From positions 1 through 41,705 of the forward strand of contig JAOXYB010070278.1 in assembly GCA_028565635.1 (NCBI GenBank): a stretch of 41,705 nucleotides of DNA, written 5' to 3'. Below, piece after piece: positions 32,481 to 41,705 of the stretch (its first letter is position 1; each line of letters begins with the position of its first letter). The notes beneath the pieces are model-generated. The model saw only the letters and a list, made by a program, of their open reading frames with translations. It did not search any database and was not told where the DNA came from. This stretch comes from Phoronis ovalis. Taxonomy: Eukaryota; Phoronida; Phoronidae. Made by a program: the position numbers and the translations under genes.

Positions 32481-32682
32481 TGGATTCTTGGAACTAGACT
32501 GTGGTTCTGTTGAAGAAGAAGTTCAGTCTTCTGTTTTTGATTGATGTCAAGTTGATTCCTTGAAATTTTCAGTTTGTGTTTCACTGTATTGGACATAGAA
32601 ACTTAGTGTTGCATGGATATATAGTGCAAACGTGATATTATACATGTTGAACTTGTATCAGTTATGTTAAAACTTTAAATTT

Positions 32683-32822
32683 AGCATTCATTCTATTGTT
32701 AATGTTTCACTTTGGTAACTAGGCTTTACATAAGTCAATTTAAACTTATGTAAGCCTTTTTTTTAAATGTAAGTTTAAACATGCTTGTGAAAGTGGAATT
32801 CTACTTTGGTTACTCTACAAAG
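32683..32822. repeat. Intronic repeat, copy B, with internal hairpin
   Basis: Second copy of the 31964-32110 segment, 719 bp further on in the same orientation. The internal hairpin is slightly better here (aggctttacataagt / acttatgtaagcct, one bulged T). The shared tail (tttggttactct.caaa) shows that the repeat extends beyond the hairpin. Confidence 0.75.
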
Positions 32823-35800
32823 TTGGAAATGCTTAATTTGCTTTTTAAAATATCATATACAATGAAAATGTGACAATTTATTATGTTGAACATTAAATAA
32901 TTTTTGTTGAAACTTTTAGTCCAGGAATTAATCACTTTGACACAGTTAGTTCTGTTTTATAGTTACTAGGTTCTGGCTACATGTTCCAGACTGGAATTTA
33001 ACACTAATAGATAACAAGTTTTAATAGACCTTTAATTATTAATCCTGCCCAAGTAATATGAGTAGCCACAACTCTGGTGACAAGGTAAAATAGTGTAGTC
33101 CAAAATAACTTTAATGCTGTTTAATGGAATGCAATGAAATTATCAGTTACAAAATAAATATGTATAAAAAGTTGAGACTCCTTAGAACGGCCTGTTTTAG
33201 GCACAGCAGTGAATGCTTCATAGTTACCAAATGTGTAGTTTGTGCCCTCTTTCTGTCAACTTTGTTTTCTTACCATTTATAAATTATTGCCTATATGAAC
33301 ATATATTTAAAAAGTCACTGTCATACCTAATGTCATATGTAGTATCAGAATGAAAAGTGTTTATAAAGACACTGTATTGAATGTTTTGCTATAAAACAAT
33401 AACTATATTGATTACAAATGTGCAGTTATGTTTGAACAAACTCTCCTGTTTATTGTTTGACAATCGATACTTCTATGTATGTATTTCAAATTTGAAAACT
33501 AGGTTGAAATATCGAGAATTTATTGGTCTCCATTTTGCACACATTCTCTCCTTATGATAAATTGGTAGAACTACTGCTACTATTAATGTGTTTCTCCTGT
33601 AGGATGATTTATTAATAAACATACATCTGTGGTAATTTTTTGGGGTGTATTTCTTACCATTACTAATAAAGGTCACCAGAAATATAAATGTTACAACAGT
33701 ATGCGAAATTTACATTTGTTGGGGCAAAACTAAGAAAAACCCAATCAAGTACATTGCAAGAGCTTAGAACTGAAATTATATGAAATTACCAGGTCATAAT
33801 CATGTCTACCCCTATTCTATGCTCCTTTTAATTTGATAATTTCTGAAATGGTGTGAATTAGTTGTGCTCGATTAAATTCTCTAGTTGTTAGGTCATAGGA
33901 ATTCTTCAAGAATGGAAGAGTCCTGGGGGAAGTGGGATACTTCAGGCTGAGATAACAGTATCCTATGTCCTGGTAGGGGGTCTATGGTCATTGGACCTTC
34001 TTTGTTCATTTATGGCTTACTATTGACCCACTCTGTATATTGTTAGCAAAACTCTTGATATAACTGACTCTTATCATCATTTCTTTACATAGCCTATCAA
34101 CATTGAAACTATAACATGCAACTATTGACTATAGGCCATCAAAATGTAAAGAGTACTTTGAGAAAAAAAGGACTTAACTCATAATTGACACAGGTTTTAG
34201 GAGGTGTTTTCATAATCCTTTATTGGCATTATTATCTATATTGGTGACTGGCAGAATCAACAAATGGTTGAAATTTCAAGGTACAACATAGAATAGGATT
34301 CTATAGAATTTAATAAGTACCTTTCATTGATAATAATCCTAGTTTAATGTTCTATGTTTTAGCAACCAACTGAATATATTGATATTAATCTTACAAACAG
34401 GTCCCTAACTGGCCCCTGGGTATTTTAAACTGTGACCCAGTCGAACAAGAATGAAGTCTGACTGGGAACAGACTGACATTGCCAACAGGTTTACTTTACA
34501 AATTGTGTTTTATTTTTTACAAGGTTTTATTTTCTTTTATTCTTTATTTGTCTCTAATTGTTCTGACAGGTACATGTTCCCGAGTTTCTGATTCTAATCA
34601 CTGTAAATTGCTTGGAGTTAGATAACTGTTGTCTGAGGTTGTGTTTGCTCACAGAAGTTCAGAAACCGAATACTTGAGAACAAACTGAAATAACTGCACT
34701 TGTAATAGATTATGGGAGAATGGAAAAACTGGGAGCATGCTTTCCGGTCGAAATTCATGTGTATGTTCCTTCGGGTACTCGTCAAAAATTTTGTTGGCAA
34801 TAATAATGTTAACAGAAGTGAATGACTGCAACAATGGGGTATTCCTTAATCCAAGTTTGTTGATGAAAACTAGTCCGCAATTAATGTGTGGTTTTATAAA
34901 AGTACAGTATTGGATAGAGCAGTTTGGATGCTTGAGATACTTTTAGACAGTTTAATCATTGTATTAAGAGTGCTTTCATATAAGGTTGCAGTTGTTGAGA
35001 ATAGGAAACTTCCCCATTCACACCAGTGCAAAATATTGGCAGTTACATGGCAAAAGCTTATGTTATCCTAATACAAATGTAAACCATCTCGAATGACAAT
35101 ACACTATTCAAATACAGAGTAAATGGACGGAAAATGTTTTCAATTTTTCTTCTATTAGTGCAAATAATTGGGACATTTTAAATTTTACTATATAAATAGA
35201 ACAGGTATAAATGACAAACAAAAGAAATGCTTTTTTAACTCGTTTTAATTCAATATACCATTTCACGGTTATTACAAGTCAAAATATGTGTTTTACCAGG
35301 CACCCAGATGTATTAACTCTGTATCATAATATGAGGTAACAGGCATAAAAAATATATATCTACAGAATGATAAAATCTATTTTCTTATTTAGTTTTAATA
35401 GTTTTATCGCACTAATTCAAACAGGTTGAGACGTAACTGTTCCTAGGTAACCATAATTTCAACTTTTTATCCTCCCCGTGTCATTGTATTAGGACAAAGC
35501 TAGAAAAGATATCATTATATCTCGAGACTTTCAGGAATATATTTGGGTTATGATCCACCCCTTTGTGGTCAGTTAGGAAAAAAAACAGGTGAATTTAAAA
35601 TCAATAAATTTTCTTTTAAATGATGAAAAAACCATGGCTGCACTGACCTCGAGAAGAAAGCTTTGTATTTCAGAGATGGTTTAACAAATGGAGACAGGTT
35701 GCCACCACTATGTTCGTCACAACCTGTGGAAATAAGTGCATTTGTGAAATTTAATTTTAAATGAGTAAGGGTTATTGCTCTGAGAAGGCACCAGGTATTT

Positions 35801-38800
35801 AAATGAATGACCACTGATTATCTGTCAAAATGTGACTTAGTTCCAATTGACAGTAAAGACCTGCTGTTTTTAATGAAATTAAAATGTGTTTGACTTATCC
35901 AAGTGGTCTGAAATTGAAACAGATCTCATCAAATGAGGAAAACTCTTCCAACTATTTCCCACTCAACTGATTACCTAATGATTTATAAAATGACAATTGT
36001 TGGAAAATTGTCTAAAGTAGTATGTAACCTGATAGAACATTTCACTTCAACTGAGAACCTGCTCTCTGTGATGTAACTTGTATAAACCTGGTATGCCTAT
36101 ATTTACAGCTTAGTATAGATAACAGAAAAAGAAAATCAAAGGGACATATGATTATGTAATTGGTGTCCATACTGGCTTTAAGAACCTGGCATGCTATTAT
36201 CCTTTATAAGAAAATTATATAATAATATATTAACTTATTTATCTGAATACAGCTAGCAGTACTATGGCACACAATTATAGTAGCTCTTTTTCCAAACACC
36301 CAGTTAATAGTGAACTCTGATATGGGGTCGGGCAACAGGTCCCCACCAAAATCATAACCAAATACCCCCAAAGTATCATGTACTTCGTCTAATTTCTATT
36401 GGTGTATGATTCTCTACATCACTAATAATAATAACAAATATTAATAATGCAACATTTGTGTTTAAAGTAGTTTTTTTTCAAGACGAAGATAGATATCTTT
36501 GTATTTCTAGCAGCAGGCTAACAATGGCTACTGTATAGACATTGGCCCTAAAAATTGTATTTGGTATAAACGGTTCATATTAAAAGCAAAGCAGGTTTCC
36601 CTGTGGTCACTGGTGTGATCTATATTTAAAGCCATCCAGTTGAATAAATATGAAACCCATAGGACACAAGGTGTAGTCACAGCGGTGTGCAATTTTCATA
36701 GTTCTCATAGATAGAAACTTAACTGCACTTTTTGAACTATTATAATTCAGTGTTGGGACTATCCTTACATCTACATTTACCTATACGATTCTTATTGAGG
36801 GCTGCTTGATTTTTTATTCAGAGCATTTATTTAAAGGTCATCACAGTAAAATAGGAATTCATGTGGATCAGTCTTCAAATCCAACTTGTATTTAAATTGA
36901 GTTCAATATAAATAATGAAATTCATGGTTCTATCAAATTCAGTATGTGAAGTTTCGATTAATACTATAATAAAGAATTATTGCCTGTAGCATAAAGCTGC
37001 TACCTTTGATCTTCTAATTTTAAGAGACCTAATAGTTACTGTCTATTAAACTGCACATAATTCATTCAAATTTGTATGGTATGATTTTTATTGAGTCACT
37101 TATAATATTAGTGTGAATTTGGATTATCTTCTGCTGGCTGTTAAGGAAGCTATTTAAAGTATTAATGCTTTATTATTTACATCAGTCTCTTTGGGGGTAA
37201 ATTCCACAATTCAGAAAGTTGGTCTTTTGTACTTGGATTACCCACCAAGAAATTATTTGAACTTCTGAAGTTCCTTGGCTTTATAAAGGAAACAGTGGCA
37301 AGCTTAAAGCCATTGTAACATGTAGGCTTGGGGTATTTTGATTCTAATAGCTTATTCTTGAGATCTTGTAGGTGAACTCTGCTTCAGGTGTTCAGGAGAT
37401 ACCTCTCTTTGCACTCCTCCATTGCACTGGCAAAGATAATTTGTTTTTACCGGACATTAATGATTTGCAGTAGTGGAAAGAATTTTATACCCATGTGTCT
37501 TGAGTGTAAAGAAACTGTTTTATATCATTTTGATGGTATAAGCATTACATTCAAGTCTAATAAATGCTGTATTATTGTGTAACATAGTCTGCCTGGACAT
37601 TATCAAATTTCCAACAGCTTCATAAAAATATTGTTCATCTTGGGATCCAGGACTGTTTTACTACACATTTTTAATAAGTGTTATGTTAGGCTGGTTAATG
37701 ATTTTATCCGTTTGTCCGGCTGCATTTCAATTTATTGTCATCAGACCCAACAAGTGAGTGCCATATGTCCATGTAATGTTTTTAGTAAACCTTTCATTGT
37801 ATTTTTTTTATTTACTGAAACTTGAACAGTTTATTATTTTCCAATGAAAATTTTTAAATACTTGCATCCTTGTGTTAAAAAAAAGGAAAAAAATATTGAC
37901 AACTAATAGGCTACTTACATATATGGCATTGAAATAAATCTCCAGTGTTTAGAGAGCAGTCTCAATTTATAAGGTTAAAATGTTTGATGAAACCACTAAT
38001 TTCAGATCCTTACATTCTCAATTTTCTATCTTGTCTAAACATATGACTTGAATTTCAACTTCACATTTAAGTTTAATTAATGCTTTTTGAAACAAAATCA
38101 ATGTGCTATTTATTACTGAAGGAAACTGCAACCTAAGTAAATTCACATGGACCATCTATGAAAGTATTAATGGAATTGTACCCACCACCATTCATCTTCT
38201 ACTTGCCCCATTGATGTTGATCTTATTTTTTTAAAAACAGAATCTTGTATTTAATGTATAACATAATGGAACAGCTGCATCCCAGCTAGAAATTAGTTTC
38301 ACACACTACTATACCTTCAGGAAAAATTAGTCTAGCAGCCCCATATAATTATTTAATAACTATTCAAAGAATTTTATAACAGGTTCTGAATTCTAGCCTT
38401 TTATAATATGTCAGGCTCAAGACACTATGAGAAGTCCCTATACTGATCTTGCCAATTTTGGTTAGGCTTGTATTTAAAGGGTTATCGAAATTTGTCAAAG
38501 TTAAATGATAGTTACTGTTGAATACAATAAAATTAAATGTGGTTATCAAGATACAAAGCTGTGTTTATTAGCTAAAATGAGTATTGTTGATGCTTAGATG
38601 TGTAATATTATACTGATAGAATTTAATGGGTACTATGATATTGCACTGATGATATGTATAGGGCAGAAGATTAGGAAGTATCTAGCATGGCTTAGGAATT
38701 GTTTTTGATAATTAAGAGTCTACAATAATATTATTTAGTGGCTGCTTGGAAATTCGTTAATTGTATTTTTGCAGCTTAAATTTTTATGTTTATAATAACA

Positions 38801-41705
38801 ATTCATATAGATAGTGCATTTTAATGTATAAATTGTGACGACATTATTTCAGAGTTGGGTACCTAATATGAGAATAATAGCCATTTGTATATGTTTTGTG
38901 CTACTCATCTTGTATGGTTCACTCTAAGGTGAAATGCACATGTTGGTACCTGACACATAGCATATCCCTTCATAATTTTTTATGCTAAGTTTTACTTCAT
39001 TACTATGCTTATGTTTACATACCAATTACATTAACGACAAAAAATGCACAGTTTCTTAGGTACCAGCAACGTTTGATGACATCACAGGAGCAGATAATGG
39101 GATGAGCTGTGTTATTTTATTGTCTTAAGGATATCATTATTGATTATTAATAACTTCCGAATACACTCCATATTCGCTTAAAGGGTCCTCTGTTGTTAAG
39201 TGCATCATATTTTCAAAACTACTTCAGGATTTTGGAAAATGATGTTAAAGGTTGGCGAACATATATAGGACATCATGAATCTTTGTCCAAATTGTGTCAG
39301 TTACCATCCAGTTGCATATGTATATGAAGGCCTTACAGAAATTATGTTGTTCCCTTTGATGTGGTATATACTGTTTGATAAGTCTGAGGACTATTAAAAT
39401 GTGTAACTTCACCAGTACTTAGTTCACTTAACAGGATTCACACCATGGCATTTGTAGATTAGCGTCTGAAAAAATCTAACTCGCCAACTATTTTACTTTC
39501 GATTTTATATGTAAATTTTAAATACATTGGCATGCCGCGGTTTCTGCATCTGTGATGGCACGCTTTGCCAGTGGTATTATTTGCTAGTCCTCAAACGTAA
39601 CTTTTAAGCAGGGGTTACAGAGTAAAATCATATGCAGTGGGGAGCAAAACAAATAGATTTGATGGACATTTAGACATGCAAAGGCTCCAGAAATCTAACC
39701 ATTTATACTGTTAATCACCGATTTTGATACTCTTATCACACATTTTCTATCATCACTTGATTAAACTAAAAAAATGCAAATATACCTAAGTGTTATTATA
39801 CAACTTAATCAAGTACTTGTAAATGCTATTCAATTTCCTGAATCTTGAAGTGCAATCCTTGAAATGTTAACATAGTACATACTTATTTTTTTGAAAAATA
39901 TAGATAAAAATGGATCTGGAACATGCATAATACGTCAATGAAATGAATTTTGAAGAATGTTTGTAAATTTAGCCAAAGAGTTGAATTTTGATTTCACACC
40001 TGATTTAGCTTTCTTGTTTTTTTACATGAAACTAATCTAAATAACAAGTACCTTGAGCCAAATGCCAGTATACTATTTCAATGAAAAAAAAGTACATTTT
40101 ATCATGCTCTGATCTAAACCATATTAGACAAGCAGACGACAAGGAACTTATTTGATAAGTTCAGAAGTGTTCAAGCATTTTTTGAGTAAAAAATTAACAT
40201 TTTATCACATAAGTTTGTATTATTTGTATGCAAAAACATGTATTTGTGAGACATTTTTTTCTTCAAATATCCCGCTGATCAGGTGTGTGCCTTTGTATAA
40301 CTATTATCCTTGTGATAGCGTTTTTTATGAGTTACTCAGATAGTGTAATGCAAATGTAATGATGTTTTATTATTTAAACAACAGTTGTATTAGACTACAG
40401 TGATGATTATAAGATAGGTATTTAAAACTATTACCATACAATTATAGCTCTGCTTTATGTAGCATTGTAATGCAAGAAAAGTGCAGTCACTGGCTGTGTG
40501 CCATATGTTGGCAATGTCTGATAGTTGTAACAAGATGATAGGATTTTCATTAAATTAGGTTCCTTCAAAAATTCTGTGTATGCTTTAATAAACACTACTT
40601 GTCTGCTAATTAACTTCTTAAGACATCTAAATATTTAATTTACACCTAACAGCTTTAATGCCCATCTTATTAACTTGGCAATACAACATGAAACAGATAT
40701 AGTATTTTCACAAAGTTTTGTAAAATTGAGTGTATTAAGTGCTGGATCCGAGGATCTTCTTTCCAAGCCTTTTTTTCAAATCAACTACAAGCTCTTATGC
40801 ATAACTCTTCACCAGTAACACTGTCTCACATCCAACCTTTGTGTATCTGCCTCTGAATTGTTTTGGTGAATCATAAGCTACTTGGTCACTGTGCAAATAA
40901 ACCTTTGACTAAGTGATGTTTGAAATATGCAGTGTGGTAAAGATTTTGAAAATGTAAAGGTATATGTAAACATGGTTTAATGATAAACAAATAATATGAT
41001 GTGTTGTAAAATGTGTCACATTGTCACAAAGTTCTTTGACCGATTTCCTTTAGGAACAGGGGATTATGAATTAATCATTCCTGCTTGGTATAATACTTAA
41101 AGAGGTTTTTGATATTATTTCTGTGGTCAGACATGAAATTTGGCAATTGAGCTTCAATAGTTGTGTCATGTATCTATAAACAATCATTATTGTGTATTAG
41201 AACATCTGGGACAAATATGATGATGTGTTATTTTAATAAGGAAGCACCTATTTATAAATGTTTCTGCTCAATTGAATGTATTGTTTGAGATACCAAATGT
41301 TTGCTACCACTAGAACAAGAGATCTTTAGAATTGACATTTGGTAGTGTGTATTTTAAACAGGAAGAGGACTCTAGGTGGTCATTTATGAAATTTGCACTC
41401 TCCTAAGGAAATAGAATTAATAGGTTTCTAGTGAATATGTTTCATGAGATACCCCACTAGCTTTAATTTTCCTCTTTTTTCAAGTTTTCACATTTTATTC
41501 CTCATGAAGACCATGTCCTGATCAAATCATTTTCCTTATGATAGTGCCTACTTAATTTGTTTTCATAAATATTTCAAAGTTCATCTTTTTAGGAATTTAC
41601 AAATTTATTGTAGTTAATATGATGAATACACAGTTTCTATAATACAGTGAGTTCCCTCTGTTATGTGCTTAAGAATATATTAACACATATGTTTATGTGA
41701 TATAT

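Larger units (their letters stand above)
25274..41705 (+). other. First coding-side intron of dachsous, at least 16.4 kb
   Basis: After the GTACGT donor I found no further exon encoding a cadherin motif (DxNDN, DRE, AxDxD) up to the window end, so the intron runs past it. The DNA is AT-rich with only short, random-looking open frames on both strands. It holds a duplicated 140-bp segment (31964 and 32683), a G11 tract (29308-29318), short AAT repeats near 36425, and candidate enhancer motifs listed separately. Very long first introns are usual for large cadherin genes and often hold regulatory elements. A nested gene cannot be excluded but is not supported. Confidence 0.7.

Noticed and set aside
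35569-35814. 81-aa minus-strand frame in the dachsous intron
   Set aside because: Composition looks random, with no domain and no clear splice sites; frames this long are expected by chance in 16 kb.

Overview
This is eukaryotic, metazoan DNA. It is AT-rich, with split genes bounded by GT...AG introns, long non-coding stretches and many small degenerate repeats. Gene content (a Toll-like receptor with a single C-terminal cysteine cluster on one coding exon, two C2H2 zinc-finger genes of invertebrate type, and a dachsous-type cadherin) and the style of the repeats suggest a lophotrochozoan, most likely a bivalve mollusc. The species cannot be named from sequence alone. There are no bacterial, viral or CRISPR features.

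Layout: (1) 1-2934: 3' part of a minus-strand gene of unknown function. Its first three coding exons can be assembled (2934-2860, 2487-2387, 1070-999) with matching phases; the rest lies below position 993 or outside the window. Its introns carry about 30-bp tandem arrays and fragments of a dispersed repeat. (2) 2935-4993: intergenic, with a plausible divergent promoter and a 290-bp foldback/MITE-like element. (3) 4994-7134: two-exon zinc-finger gene, 603 aa, with five C-terminal C2H2 fingers and a conserved-looking N-terminal module on its own exon. (4) 7135-9568: intergenic. (5) 9569-10936: zinc-finger gene, 455 aa, with eleven fingers and an N-terminal array of SUMO-consensus motifs. (6) 10937-16730: repeat-rich intergenic DNA with a 140-bp tandem duplication, two inverted-repeat elements and short tandem repeats. 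(7) 16731-19439: Toll-like receptor, 902 aa. (8) 19440-23419: intergenic DNA containing the likely promoter of the next gene. (9) 23420-25273: first coding exon of dachsous (618 residues, five complete cadherin repeats). It is followed to the window edge by an intron of at least 16.4 kb in which no further exon was seen.

The genes are independent transcription units; nothing suggests a joint system. Functionally they are two nuclear DNA-binding proteins, one innate immune receptor, and one giant cadherin of planar polarity and Hippo signalling. The most useful second-look items are the assembled minus-strand gene, the KQE array in the second zinc-finger protein, the divergent TIR domain of the receptor, the cadherin junction lacking its calcium motif, the GGAATG cluster in the dachsous intron, and several unclassified repeat families. 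No clearly new biological system was found.
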